63,196 nt of DNA from Nocardioides sp. Root190 (GTDB lineage Bacteria > Actinomycetota > Actinomycetes > Propionibacteriales > Nocardioidaceae), in contig NZ_LMIA01000009.1 of the NCBI RefSeq assembly GCF_001428565.1, forward strand, positions 267,780 to 330,975. The letters are read 5' to 3'. Within the stretch, counting starts at the first letter, position 1. Every line of letters starts with the position of its first letter. Under the pieces are notes generated by a model that searched no databases, was not told the DNA's origin, and saw only the letters and a list, made by a program, of their open reading frames with translations. Shown piece after piece: positions 16,676-25,732 of this stretch. The translations under genes and the position numbers were made by a program.

Positions 16676-17035
16676 ATGAGCACCACGGCCCTCAACGCCA
16701 CCGAGCGCGCAGCGCTCGACGTCATCATCCGCAACGCCGAGCAGGCCTGCCGGGCGGAGATCTCGGTCTTCGTCGGTGCTGCCGCCGGTGACGCGCGTCA
16801 GTTCTCCACGAGCCTGCACAACACCCTGGTCCTGCCGGCCCGCAGCGTCCTGATCATGGTCGACCCGGACAAGCGCCTGGTCGAGATCGTCACGGGCGGC
16901 CACGTGCGCGAGCGCCTGACCGACGAGGAGTCACGTCAGGTCGTCGCGACGATGACCGGTCACTTCGCTGCCGGTGACCTCTTCGGCGGGCTCACCAACG
17001 GCATCGAGCAGCTCGGCCAGCTCGCGAAGGACTGA
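16676..17035 (+). CDS. DUF5130-like / TPM-related small protein
   Basis: 119 residues without signal or TM helix. The pattern FVGAAAGDARQFSTSLHN, then SVLIMVDPDKRLVEIVTGGHVRERL and VVATMTGHFAAGDLFGGL, resembles the TPM/DUF5130 fold that actinobacteria encode as a stand-alone domain. The role is unknown. It follows the small membrane protein by 6 bp and is likely translated with it. The family name is a recognition call and would need a profile search. Confidence 0.7.
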   Translation: MSTTALNATERAALDVIIRNAEQACRAEISVFVGAAAGDARQFSTSLHNTLVLPARSVLIMVDPDKRLVEIVTGGHVRERLTDEESRQVVATMTGHFAAGDLFGGLTNGIEQLGQLAKD

Positions 17036-17056
17036 CCGAGCTGCTCTGCCGCCTGC

Positions 17057-19627
17057 CTACGACGCGTCGTGGGCCTGTGCCGCCAGGGCCCGTGCCACGT
17101 CCGCACGACCCTCACGGACGTAGCGGAGCGCTCCGGGGTTGATGCTCTCGGCGTTCTCGGCCAGCCAGGTGTCCACCGCGGCGAGCGTCTCCGGGGTGGC
17201 CAGCAGGCGCGGGAAGATGAACTCCAGCGCGACGGACGCCTTGTGGGCACCCAGCCGCTCCCACGCGCCCGCCACCTCGGCGAGGTAGTTCGCGACGTAC
17301 GGCGCCAGGACGGTGTCCTGTCCGGTCTGCCAGAACGCCAGCACGACACTGCGCTGGGTCTCGTTCGGGACCGTCGGGTCGAGCAGGGCCTGGGTCCAGG
17401 CCCGCTCCTTGGCGGCCGCCGTCGGCTGGGCAGCGCGGGCGGCCGCCGACTTCTCCTGGCCGGAGATGGTGTTGTCGGCGGCCAGCTCGGTGTCGATGCG
17501 GGCATCGTCGGCCCGGCCCAGGCGCGCGAGCGCGCCGAGCAGGGACCAGCGCAGGTCCTGGTCGACCGCGAGGCCCTCGAGGTCCAGCTCGCCGCCGAGG
17601 ATGGCCTCCAGCTCGGCGATCGCCTCGTCGCTGGACGCCGCGGCAGCCCAGGCGCGGGCGAAGGTCAGCTGGTGGTCGGTGCCGGGCTCGGCAGCCGCGA
17701 GCAGCGCGCGCAGGCCCTGCTCCCAACGGGCGGCCAGGGCCGGACGCCCGGCAGGGTCGCTGTAGAGCGTGACGGCCTGGGCGGCGTACACCGGGATCCT
17801 GCTGACGCCCCAGGCGTCGGTCTCGCTGCCGATGTTGCCGAGGACGAGGTCGACGAACTCGGTCGCGGTCAGCTCGGCATCGCGGGTCATGTCCCACGCC
17901 GCGCTCCACACCAGGGCGCGGGCGAGGGAGTCGTCGATGTCGGACAGGCGGGCCGCCGCGGTCTCCCGGGAGCGCTCGTCGAGGCGGATCTTGGCGAACG
18001 CGAGGTCCTGGTCGTTGAGCAGGAGCAGCTCGGGCTGGGGCTTGCCGACGAGCTCGGTCAGCTCGGTGTGCTCACCCTCGACGTCGACCTCGACGTAGTC
18101 GGTGCGCACGAGCCGTCCCTCGTCGGAGCTGTTGTAGAAGCCGATGCCGACGCGGTGGCGACGCAGGGTCGGGTGCTCGGCCGGGGCGCCCTGGAGGATC
18201 GCGAAGGACGAGTACGCGCCGTCCGCGTCGAGCTCGAAGGCCGGGGAGAGGGTGTTGGTGCCCGCCGTCTGCAGCCACTCCTGGGCCCAACCGCTGAGCT
18301 CGCGGCCGGAGGCCTTCTCGAGCGCCGTGAGCAGGTCGGTGAACTCGGTGTTGCCGAACTCGTGGTCGTGGAAGTACTGCTTGAGGCCGGCGAGGAACGG
18401 CTCGAGACCGACCCAGGCGACGAGCTGCTTGAGCACCGCGGCGCCCTTGGCGTAGGTGATCATGTCGAAGTTGACCTCGACCGCGTGGAGGTCGACGTTG
18501 TCGGCCGCGATCGGGTGCGTCGAGGGCAGGGAGTCGGCGCGGTAGCCGGTCTGCTTGCGGGCGTTGGTGAAGCCGGTCCAGGCGTCGTCGTACGACGTCG
18601 CGAGCGCCTCGGCGTGGTAGCAGGCCCACTCGGCGAAGGACTCGTTCAACCAGAGGTCGTCCCACCACTTCATGGTCACGAGGTCGCCGAACCACATGTG
18701 GGCCATCTCGTGCAGGATCACCGAGGCCCGGAACTCGTAGAACGAGCGCGGCTGGCGGGAGCGGGGGAGGTACTCGTCGCGCAGGGTCACGCAGCCGGCG
18801 TTCTCCATCGCACCCATGTTGTACTCCGGCACGTAGAGCTGGTCGTACTTGCCGAACGGGTAGGGGTAGCCGAAGGCGTCCTCGAAGAACTCGAAGCCCT
18901 GCTTGGTGAGGGTGACGATCTCCTCCCGGTCGCGCTCGAGATAGTCCTTGAGCGACTGGCGGCTGTAGTGGCCGAGCGGGATGGTGCCGTGCTTGCCCTC
19001 GTAGGTGTCCTGGACCTCGTAGTAGTCGCCGGCCACCACTGCGGTGATGTAGGTCGACATCGGCTTGGTCGCCGGGAAGTTCCAGGTCGCGACGCCGTCG
19101 CGGACCGGGGTCGGCTCGGGGGTGGCCGCGTTGGACACGACCTTCCAGTGCGCGGGGGCGGTCACGTTGAAGGTGAAGGGTGCCTTGAGGTCGGGCTGCT
19201 CGAAGGTCGTGTAGACGCGGCGGGCGTCGGGCACCTCGAACTGCGAGTAGAGGTAGATGTTGCCGTCGGCCGGGTCCACGAAGTGGTGCAGGCCCTCGCC
19301 GGTGTGCGAGTAGGTGCAGTCGGCGCGGACGACCAGGACGTTGTCGGGCTGCAGGTCGCTCAGCGTGATCCGGCTGTCGGCGTACGCCGTGGAGGGATCG
19401 ATCGGGACGCCGTTGAGGGTCGCCTCGTGGATCGTCGCGCCGACCAGGTCGGCGAAGGTGGAGGCGCCGGGTTGGCGACAGGTGAAGGTCAGGGTCGTGG
19501 TGGACCCGAAGGTCTCGACACCGGCGCGGGTCGCGTCGCTGAGGTCGAGGTCGATGACGTACGAGGTCACGTCGACGAGGGCGGCGCGGGTGGCTGCTTC
19601 GTCGCGGGTGAGGTTGGTGCCGGGCAT
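17057..19627 (-). CDS. pepN: Aminopeptidase N (M1 family)
   Basis: 856 residues. Zinc exopeptidase releasing N-terminal amino acids. The exopeptidase signature GAMEN occurs in YNMGAMENAGCVTLRDEY, followed by the zinc motif HEMAH-X18-E in VILHEMAHMWFGDLV and WLNESFAEW. An N-terminal beta-saddle domain and a long C-terminal helical ERAP1-type domain complete the M1 fold. ATG 19625-19627 is preferred because the protein then begins MPGTNLTRDEA, as in relatives, and an AAGGAT hexamer ends 7 nt before it; ATG 19634-19636 is the alternative. The neighbouring secreted-protein gene is divergent. Confidence 0.94.
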   Translation of the reverse strand: MPGTNLTRDEAATRAALVDVTSYVIDLDLSDATRAGVETFGSTTTLTFTCRQPGASTFADLVGATIHEATLNGVPIDPSTAYADSRITLSDLQPDNVLVVRADCTYSHTGEGLHHFVDPADGNIYLYSQFEVPDARRVYTTFEQPDLKAPFTFNVTAPAHWKVVSNAATPEPTPVRDGVATWNFPATKPMSTYITAVVAGDYYEVQDTYEGKHGTIPLGHYSRQSLKDYLERDREEIVTLTKQGFEFFEDAFGYPYPFGKYDQLYVPEYNMGAMENAGCVTLRDEYLPRSRQPRSFYEFRASVILHEMAHMWFGDLVTMKWWDDLWLNESFAEWACYHAEALATSYDDAWTGFTNARKQTGYRADSLPSTHPIAADNVDLHAVEVNFDMITYAKGAAVLKQLVAWVGLEPFLAGLKQYFHDHEFGNTEFTDLLTALEKASGRELSGWAQEWLQTAGTNTLSPAFELDADGAYSSFAILQGAPAEHPTLRRHRVGIGFYNSSDEGRLVRTDYVEVDVEGEHTELTELVGKPQPELLLLNDQDLAFAKIRLDERSRETAAARLSDIDDSLARALVWSAAWDMTRDAELTATEFVDLVLGNIGSETDAWGVSRIPVYAAQAVTLYSDPAGRPALAARWEQGLRALLAAAEPGTDHQLTFARAWAAAASSDEAIAELEAILGGELDLEGLAVDQDLRWSLLGALARLGRADDARIDTELAADNTISGQEKSAAARAAQPTAAAKERAWTQALLDPTVPNETQRSVVLAFWQTGQDTVLAPYVANYLAEVAGAWERLGAHKASVALEFIFPRLLATPETLAAVDTWLAENAESINPGALRYVREGRADVARALAAQAHDAS

Positions 19628-19654
19628 GCCCGTCATCCTTGCACCCGACGCACA

Positions 19655-19665
19655 TTGTCAGACAA
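19655..19665. promoter_or_regulatory. TTGTCAGACAA palindrome, GntR-type operator candidate
   Basis: An 11-bp palindrome around a central A that fits the TNGTNNNACNA pattern of FadR/LldR-subfamily GntR regulators. It sits in the 163-bp divergent region between pepN and the CHAP protein gene. Confidence 0.35.
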
Positions 19666-19790
19666 CCGGTGGCAGCCCTGGCGGCGGCGGGCGCGAATCA
19701 CAACGGTGTAACTTCTGAAAGTCAACGCGACACGCCGATGATCAGTGGGTTTCTGGTGGTTTTTGTTGCGTTGTGAGGCGCTTGTGACCG

Positions 19791-21443
19791 ATGGTGTTCG
19801 ACATGCGCACCCGGGGATTGGCCGCGCGCTGGGGGACGTCACTCGTCGCCAGCGCCCTTTTTGCGACCCTGTTGGTGTTCGCCGGCGTGATGCAGCGCGA
19901 GGAGGCTCCGGCTGCCCCATCGGCAGCGACGACCTACCTCTGCAGCGGTTACTCCAGCTGTGTCGGCGCCGGCTACTCCGACGCCGGGTACGGCGCCGTG
20001 AGCGGGAAGATGTACTGGCAGATGTACTCGGGCCACAACTGCACCAACTACGCCGCCTACCGCGTGATCAAGGCAGGGGGGCCGGCGACCCGGCCCTGGG
20101 TCGGCAACGGCAACGCCAGCGAGTGGGGCCTGCGGATGGCCAGCATCACCGACCAGGTTCCCAACGTCGGCGCCATCGCCTGGTGGGGGCGCTACTCCAA
20201 CGGCAGTGGCTCGGCCGGACACGTCGCCTACGTCGAGAAGGTCGTGTCCCCGACCGAGATCATCATCTCCGAGGACAGCTGGGGCGGCACCTTCCACTGG
20301 CGCCGGATCACCAAGTCCAGCGGACGCTGGCCGACTGGCTTCATCCACTTCACCGACAAGCGCCTCTCCGTCACCAAGGCTCCGGCGGTGACCGGTGGCG
20401 CCGCGCAGATCGGCACCCCCCTCGGCATCGATCCCGGGACCTGGAGCCCGTCGGCCCGCCGGACCGTGCAGTGGCTCGCCGACGGCGTCGCGATCCCCGG
20501 CGCGACCGGGGGCGGCTTCACGCCGACCCTCGCGCAGCTCGGCAAGGCGATCTCGGTGCGCGTCACCGGCACCCGCGACAACTACAACCCGCTCACGGTG
20601 ACGACGCGGCCCACCGCCGACGTCGTTCGCGGCGAGATGGTCCCGGCGGCCCCGCCCACGCTCAACGGCGAGCCGTACCTCGACGAGGTCCTCACCGCGA
20701 CCGAGGGCTCCTGGAAGCCGCTCGACCCGACCATCGAGTGGCGCTGGTACGTCGACGGCGTGCGGCTCACGGACCACGCCGCCCCGAACCTCGCCCTGAC
20801 GCCCGAGTACGTCGGCAAGAAGGTCACCCTCCTCGCCGTCGCCCGCAAGCCCGGCTACCTCACCAAGACCGCCGTGGCGCAGGGCTCGGTCGGCCCGATC
20901 CTGGCCGGCAGGATCGCGCTCTCCGCCCAGCCCCGGATCTCGGGGGTCCCCGAGGTCGGCGCGACCGTGAAGGCCGTCACCGGCACCCCCGACCCCGCGG
21001 ACGCCGTGGTGACGCACCAGTGGCTGCGCAACGGTCGTCCCATCGCCGGGGCCACCGGGGCGACGTACAAGCTCACGGGGGCGGACGCCAGCCGGACGAT
21101 CGGCGTGCGGACGACGGTGACCAAGCCTCGCTACGAGACGCTCGTCGCCGATGCCACCATGGCCAAGCCGGTCATGGCGACCCCCGTCGTCGACGTCGCC
21201 ACCGTGGGCTGGACCGGCAAGGCCGTGGTCCGGGTGCGCGTCGTCGCCAAGGGCGTCGCGCCGGTCAAGGGCTCGGTCCGGATCACCGTCGGCAGCCGCG
21301 TCACGACGGCCAAGCTCGTCGACGGCGTCGCGAAGGTCACGCTCGGCCCGATCCGCGCCGGTCGGCGCGACGTGACCGTGGTCTACCTGGGCAGCACGTC
21401 GGTCCGCGCTGCGAAGGCAACCGCCTCCGTGGTCGTGCGCTGA
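19791..21443 (+). CDS. Secreted CHAP-domain protein with Ig-like repeats
   Basis: 550 residues. A signal peptide covers about residues 1-43 (ASALFATLLVFAGVM then AAPSAA). A CHAP domain (about 48-185) follows with the catalytic Cys in SGHNCTNYAAYRV, the His in SAGHVAYVEKV and a later acidic residue in SEDSWGG; such domains are amidases or endopeptidases cutting peptidoglycan. Three Ig-like repeats of about 85-90 residues (each with a W..DG or W..NG core, e.g. VQWLADGVAIPGATG, QWLRNGRPIAGATG) and a final beta-rich domain (VRVRVVAKGVAPVKGSVRI) complete the protein. It may remodel the wall or act on competitors. A weak GAGG lies upstream; ATG 19803 is an alternative start. Confidence 0.85.
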   Translation: MVFDMRTRGLAARWGTSLVASALFATLLVFAGVMQREEAPAAPSAATTYLCSGYSSCVGAGYSDAGYGAVSGKMYWQMYSGHNCTNYAAYRVIKAGGPATRPWVGNGNASEWGLRMASITDQVPNVGAIAWWGRYSNGSGSAGHVAYVEKVVSPTEIIISEDSWGGTFHWRRITKSSGRWPTGFIHFTDKRLSVTKAPAVTGGAAQIGTPLGIDPGTWSPSARRTVQWLADGVAIPGATGGGFTPTLAQLGKAISVRVTGTRDNYNPLTVTTRPTADVVRGEMVPAAPPTLNGEPYLDEVLTATEGSWKPLDPTIEWRWYVDGVRLTDHAAPNLALTPEYVGKKVTLLAVARKPGYLTKTAVAQGSVGPILAGRIALSAQPRISGVPEVGATVKAVTGTPDPADAVVTHQWLRNGRPIAGATGATYKLTGADASRTIGVRTTVTKPRYETLVADATMAKPVMATPVVDVATVGWTGKAVVRVRVVAKGVAPVKGSVRITVGSRVTTAKLVDGVAKVTLGPIRAGRRDVTVVYLGSTSVRAAKATASVVVR

Positions 21444-21528
21444 CGGGCTGCCGGGCTGACGGGCGAGAACGGGGAACCCGGGAGCGGGGACGGGAATGCC
21501 GGGGGCACCGGAATTGGTTGCCACCGGC

Positions 21529-22185
21529 ATGACCCAGACCGCCCCCGCCCCCGCTGAGCCCGGCACGACCGACCGCGCCGACCTCTGGTTCGACCCGCTC
21601 TGCCCCTTCGCCTGGATCACCTCGCGCTGGATCCTCGAGGCAGCCGAGGTCCGCGACTTCGAGGTCCACTGGCACGTCATGTCGCTGGGCTACCTCAACA
21701 AGGACCGCGACCTCCCCGACGAGTACCGCGAGATGCTCGCTCCCGCCTGGGGGCCGGTGCGGGTCCTGCTCGCCGCCCGGGAGCGTCACGGGGACGAGGT
21801 GCTCCGCCCCATGTACGACGCCTTCGGCCAGCGCATCCACCTCGACGGTCGCCGCCTGGACCATGAGCCCGACGGTGGGCTCGCGCTGATCGCGGAGGTG
21901 CTCGCCGAGACCGGCCTCGAGGCCGACCTGGTCGACGCTGCGAACGACACCTCCTGGGACGAGGCCGTCGCCCGCTCCCACCACGAGGGCATGGACGCCG
22001 TCGGCGACGACGTCGGGACGCCGACGATCCACGTCAACGGCACCGCCTTCTTCGGCCCGGTGCTCTCGAAGATCCCCCGCGGCGAGGACGCCGGCCGGCT
22101 CTGGGACGGCGTCGTCGCGGTCGCCTCGTTCCCGCACTTCTACGAGCTGAAGCGCTCCCGCACCGGGGACCTGGACTTCTCCTAG
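21529..22185 (+). CDS. DsbA-fold protein, mycothiol-dependent nitroreductase family (Rv2466c-like)
   Basis: 218 residues. Close match in pattern to M. tuberculosis Rv2466c: [17 protein letters not shown] at the start of the thioredoxin fold, [22 protein letters not shown], and the C-terminal [19 protein letters not shown] containing the cis-Pro. The family uses mycothiol to reduce substrates. Here the active site is CPFA (Cys25, Ala28) where Rv2466c has CPWC, so the resolving Cys is missing and a monothiol, mycothiol-mixed-disulfide mechanism is likely. ATG 21529 gives an N terminus of the family length; ATG 21496 is further upstream and less likely. Confidence 0.85.
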   Translation: MTQTAPAPAEPGTTDRADLWFDPLCPFAWITSRWILEAAEVRDFEVHWHVMSLGYLNKDRDLPDEYREMLAPAWGPVRVLLAARERHGDEVLRPMYDAFGQRIHLDGRRLDHEPDGGLALIAEVLAETGLEADLVDAANDTSWDEAVARSHHEGMDAVGDDVGTPTIHVNGTAFFGPVLSKIPRGEDAGRLWDGVVAVASFPHFYELKRSRTGDLDFS

Positions 22186-22218
22186 GTTGCCGGGTCGGCG
22201 GCGGAGAGGCCGGGTCAA

Positions 22219-22224
22219 TAGGAT
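22219..22224 (+). promoter_or_regulatory. Leaderless -10 (TAGGAT) for metG
   Basis: TAGGAT ends 7 nt before ATG 22232; no Shine-Dalgarno. Confidence 0.65.
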
Positions 22225-22231
22225 CGGACCC

Positions 22232-24022
22232 ATGACGCATGTCCTCTCCGCTGTCGCCTGGCCGTATGCCAACGGTCCGCGCCACATCGGCCACGTCGCC
22301 GGTTTCGGTGTGCCCTCCGATGTGTTCAGCCGCTACCAGCGGATGGTGGGGAGCGATGTGCTGATGGTGTCGGGCTCCGACGAGCACGGCACCCCGATCC
22401 TGATCGCTGCCGACGAGGCAGGCGTGACGCCCCAGCAGCTCGCCGACAAGAACCACCGGCTCATCATCGAGGACCTGGTCAGCCTGGGGGTCAGCTACGA
22501 CCTCTACACGCGCACCACGACGCGCAACCACCACGCCGTCGTCCAGGAGCTCTTCCGCGGTGTGCACGACAACGGCTACTTCGTCGAGCAGACGACGTAC
22601 GGCGCCATCTCGCCCTCCACCGGACGCACCCTCCCGGACCGCTACATCGAGGGCACCTGCCCCATCTGTGGCTACGACGGCGCGCGCGGCGACCAGTGCG
22701 ACAACTGCGGCAACCAGCTCGACCCCCACGACCTGCTGGACCCGCGCTCGAAGATCAACGGCGAGACCCCCGAGTTCATCGAGACCCAGCACTTCTTCCT
22801 CGACCTGCCGGCCCTCGCCGAGGCGCTCACCGAGTGGCTGGACGGGCGCGAGGCGTCGGGCACGTGGCGCCCCAACGTGATCCGGTTCTCCAAGAACATC
22901 CTCGACGAGATCCGTCCCCGGGCGATGACGCGCGACATCGACTGGGGGATCGCGATCCCGCTCGACGGCTGGCGGGAGAACCCGACCAAGAAGCTCTACG
23001 TCTGGTTCGACGCGGTCATCGGCTACCTGTCCGCCTCGATCGAGTGGGCCCGCCGCACGGGCGACCCGGACGCCTGGCGCGACTGGTGGAACGACCCCGA
23101 GGCGCTGTCCTACTACTTCATGGGCAAGGACAACATCACCTTCCACTCGCAGATCTGGCCGGCCGAGCTGCTGGCCTACGCGGGGAAGGGGTCGCGCGGG
23201 GGAGAGCCGCGTGAGTACGGCGAGCTGAACCTGCCGACCGAGGTGGTCTCGAGCGAGTTCCTCACCATGGAGGGCAAGAAGTTCTCCTCCTCGAAGAAGA
23301 TCGTGATCTATGTCCGCGACCTGCTCGAGCGCTACCAGCCGGATGCGTTCCGCTACTTCGTGGCGGCCGCCGGGCCGGAGAACCAGGATTCGGACTTCAC
23401 CTGGGCCGAGTTCGTCCGTCGTACCAACGACGAGCTGGTGGCGGGCTGGGGCAACCTGGTCAACCGCACCGCCAACCTGATCGCCAAGAACTTCGGCGAG
23501 ATCCCGCCGGCGGCGGAGCTGAGCGACGAGGACCGCGCCGTGCTCGACGCGACCGAGGCTGCCTTCGGCGTGGTCGGCGACCTCATCGGCCGGCACCGTC
23601 AGAAGCAGGCCATCGGCGAGGCGATGCGCGCGGTCGCCGACGTGAACAAGTACGTCTCCGACACCGAGCCGTGGAAGATCAAGGAGGACCCGGCCCGCCT
23701 CGGCACCGTGCTGCACGTGATGGCGCAGTGCGTCGCGGACCTGAACCTCGTGCTGAGCCCGTTCCTCCCGTTCTCCGCGAACGAGGTCGACAGGGTCTTC
23801 GGCGGTGCCGGACTGATCGCGCCGATGCCGCGGATCGAGGAGGTCACCGACCTCGACGACGCCGAGCGCAGCTACCCGGTCATCACCGGCGACTACACCG
23901 GCGCGCCGACGTGGGCGCGCCACGCGATCGAGGTGGGTCGTCCGGTTCCGAAGCCGGCGCCGATCTTCACCAAGCTCGATCCCTCGATCATCGATGAGGA
24001 GCTCGCCCGTCTGGGCGGCTGA
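22232..24022 (+). CDS. metG: Methionine--tRNA ligase
   Basis: 596 residues. Charges tRNA-Met for initiation and elongation. Class I signature HIGH-like [11 protein letters not shown] is near residues 11-21 and the KMSKS-like loop reads KFSSSKK. A zinc-knuckle insert with four Cys is visible (CPICGYDG and CDNCG). The anticodon-binding helical domain follows ([18 protein letters not shown] onwards); there is no C-terminal EMAP-type tRNA-binding domain, as is usual in actinobacteria. ATG 22232 is set by a -10 exactly 7 nt upstream. The following gene starts 1 bp after the stop. Confidence 0.96.
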   Translation: MTHVLSAVAWPYANGPRHIGHVAGFGVPSDVFSRYQRMVGSDVLMVSGSDEHGTPILIAADEAGVTPQQLADKNHRLIIEDLVSLGVSYDLYTRTTTRNHHAVVQELFRGVHDNGYFVEQTTYGAISPSTGRTLPDRYIEGTCPICGYDGARGDQCDNCGNQLDPHDLLDPRSKINGETPEFIETQHFFLDLPALAEALTEWLDGREASGTWRPNVIRFSKNILDEIRPRAMTRDIDWGIAIPLDGWRENPTKKLYVWFDAVIGYLSASIEWARRTGDPDAWRDWWNDPEALSYYFMGKDNITFHSQIWPAELLAYAGKGSRGGEPREYGELNLPTEVVSSEFLTMEGKKFSSSKKIVIYVRDLLERYQPDAFRYFVAAAGPENQDSDFTWAEFVRRTNDELVAGWGNLVNRTANLIAKNFGEIPPAAELSDEDRAVLDATEAAFGVVGDLIGRHRQKQAIGEAMRAVADVNKYVSDTEPWKIKEDPARLGTVLHVMAQCVADLNLVLSPFLPFSANEVDRVFGGAGLIAPMPRIEEVTDLDDAERSYPVITGDYTGAPTWARHAIEVGRPVPKPAPIFTKLDPSIIDEELARLGG

Positions 24023-24023
24023 C

Positions 24024-24866
24024 GTGAGCCCTCTGGTCGACCTCGGCACCCGCAAGTTCTGGCGTGCCCTCGGACGGCCGGTCGACCTCACGGGGGAGCA
24101 CGCCTGGCTGCGGGCGCCGACGAGCGCCGGGCCGGTCGTCCGCGACGGCTGGCTGGCGGCGGAGGCCGCACTGCACGACGGGTACGTCGAGGAGGCTGCC
24201 CCCGGCGCCGGACTCCTCGCCTCCATGGCGGACCTCGACGGACCGGGGTTCCGGGCCGCCGACCTGCTGCCGCAGGTCCGCGAGTTCTACGAGCACACGG
24301 CCGACTGGCAGGTCGAGGTCTGGTCGTCCTGGGCGCCGTGGGCCTGGCCCGGCGGAGAGCTGGTGTCCCGTCTCTTCGGCAAGCGGGTCCAGCAGCTGGC
24401 GTTGCCGATGCGTCCCATGGACGTCGCCCAGGGCATGGACTCGCGGGTCTCGGTGATCCGGGACCACGCCGGGAACCAGGTCGCCTCGGGATGGTTGCGG
24501 ACCCTGCGGGCCACGGGCGAGTACGTCTTCAGCGGCTGCTACTCCAGCCGCACCCTGCCCGGTGTGGACCGGCCCTCGGTCCACGTCGCCTTCCCGCTGG
24601 AGTCCGGCAACGTCCAGGTCTTCCTGCGTCCGCAGGTGCAGCCGGACGGCTCCCTCCTGCTCGAGTCCCCGTCAGGACCCTTCGGCGGCGACGGTGCGTA
24701 CGTCGTCGTCGAGGACGGCGGGGCGACGTACGCCTCCCGGATGCCGGTGCACGAGACCTTCCACGTCCACGTCGACGACCGGGGCGTGCTGCGCACGGAC
24801 CACCTGCTGCGTCTGCAGGGAGCCACCGCGATGCGACTCCACTACAAGCTGCTCCCGCCGGCGTAG
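24024..24866 (+). CDS. Protein of unknown function co-transcribed with metG
   Basis: 280 residues, not recognised. No signal peptide or TM helix. It is rich in Trp and Pro in the middle (WQVEVWSSWAPWAWPGGEL) and beta-rich towards the C terminus (VHVAFPLESGNVQVFLRPQV, ASRMPVHETFHVHVDD). GTG 24024 lies one base after the metG stop, so it is very probably translated by re-initiation. Position suggests but does not prove a link with translation. Codon use looks like that of its neighbours. Confidence 0.75.
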   Translation: MSPLVDLGTRKFWRALGRPVDLTGEHAWLRAPTSAGPVVRDGWLAAEAALHDGYVEEAAPGAGLLASMADLDGPGFRAADLLPQVREFYEHTADWQVEVWSSWAPWAWPGGELVSRLFGKRVQQLALPMRPMDVAQGMDSRVSVIRDHAGNQVASGWLRTLRATGEYVFSGCYSSRTLPGVDRPSVHVAFPLESGNVQVFLRPQVQPDGSLLLESPSGPFGGDGAYVVVEDGGATYASRMPVHETFHVHVDDRGVLRTDHLLRLQGATAMRLHYKLLPPA

Positions 24867-24889
24867 CCGCGCCGTCGCCCCGCCGCGTT

Positions 24890-24924
24890 GGTCGAGGAGG
24901 TCGCGCAGCGACCGTCTCGAGACC
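24890..24924 (+). repeat. REP-like palindromic unit, left copy
   Basis: Begins GGTCGAGGAGG and ends CTCGAGACC, with an internal hairpin GGTCGC/GCGACC. Its inverted partner lies at 24978-25011. GGTCGAG...CTCGAGACC units are of the interspersed palindromic type I recall from Nocardioides-group genomes. Confidence 0.6.
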
Positions 24925-24977
24925 GGGTGGGTCGGTGCTGGGAGGTGCCCGGTGTGAGTGGGTGCATCGGGTCGGGT

Positions 24978-25011
24978 GGTCTCGAGACGGCCGCGGGCGG
25001 CCTCCTCGACC
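24978..25011 (-). repeat. REP-like palindromic unit, right (inverted) copy
   Basis: Starts GGTCTCGAGACGG and ends CTCCTCGACC, the reverse of the left copy, with an internal hairpin GGCCGC/GCGGCC. The pair could form a long stem with a 53-nt loop between the unknown gene and the His-rich membrane protein gene. Confidence 0.6.
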
Positions 25012-25089
25012 TACGGGCCGCGACAGCCCTTCGCACTACCTCCTCGCGCCGATCTGCGTCGGCAACCCCCGCTCCGGCACAATGACCCT

Positions 25090-25635
25090 GTGCTGACCGT
25101 CCGCCGTACTCCGCGCGCCCGCGTGCGGGTGCCGGCGACGCTCGGTAGCCTCGAGAGCGTGGCCGCCCTGGCGCTGGCCCACCTGGCAGCCGGGGGGACG
25201 GCGCCGGCGCCGTGGTGGCTGGCCGTCTTCGGCGTCCTCGTGTACGCCGCCAGCGGGTTCGTGCTGCGACGCCGGGCCGGCATCCGCACGGTCCTGCCCG
25301 TGCTGGTCGCGGCGCAGGTCCTCGGGCACGCGTGGCTGGTCGCGCTCAGCCCGGCCGCGCACGGCGGGCATGCGCACGGCGAGGGGATCGTCCTCGGGCT
25401 GACCCCGTCGATGCTGGTCGCGCACGCGGTCGCGGCGGCCGTGACGGGGACGATGTGGGCGCTGCGTCGTCGTGCTGTCGACGTCCTGCTCGGCTGGTCC
25501 GACCCGGGCGCGCTTCCTCTCCCGCAGCCTCGCACCACCCGGGTCCACGGGCGCAACAGTCGTCCGGCACTCCTGCTGCACGTCGTGACGGCGCCGACCC
25601 GCGGGCCGCCCGTGCGCGCGTTCGCGATCGCCTGA
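25090..25635 (+). CDS. His-rich small membrane protein upstream of copper genes
   Basis: 181 residues with four predicted TM helices (about 20-37, 42-55, 65-82, 105-130). A loop between helices three and four carries a His/Gly cluster HGGHAHGEG, suggestive of metal binding. The C-terminal 50 residues are basic and Pro-rich. I do not recognise a family. GTG 25090 is preceded by CACAAT at 6 nt, a weaker version of the leaderless -10. It lies just ahead of ycnI and copC-copD on the same strand, so a part in copper handling is plausible but not shown. Confidence 0.7.
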   Translation: MLTVRRTPRARVRVPATLGSLESVAALALAHLAAGGTAPAPWWLAVFGVLVYAASGFVLRRRAGIRTVLPVLVAAQVLGHAWLVALSPAAHGGHAHGEGIVLGLTPSMLVAHAVAAAVTGTMWALRRRAVDVLLGWSDPGALPLPQPRTTRVHGRNSRPALLLHVVTAPTRGPPVRAFAIA

Positions 25636-25732
25636 CTCACCGGTTCCGGGGGGTCGGGGCGCTCGCCGCTGCCTGAACCCTTCCGCTGAATCCGCCCGTC
25701 TCCGGGCGACCCCCGAGTCAGAGAGAATCACC

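Noticed and set aside
16220..16903. Long N-terminal extension of the MscS frame
   Set aside because: Antisense to two small + strand genes; channel homology begins after ATG 16219.
17069..19711. 880-aa frame on + over pepN
   Set aside because: Antisense shadow of a well-marked M1 peptidase; composition is V/G/E/R-rich and without domains.
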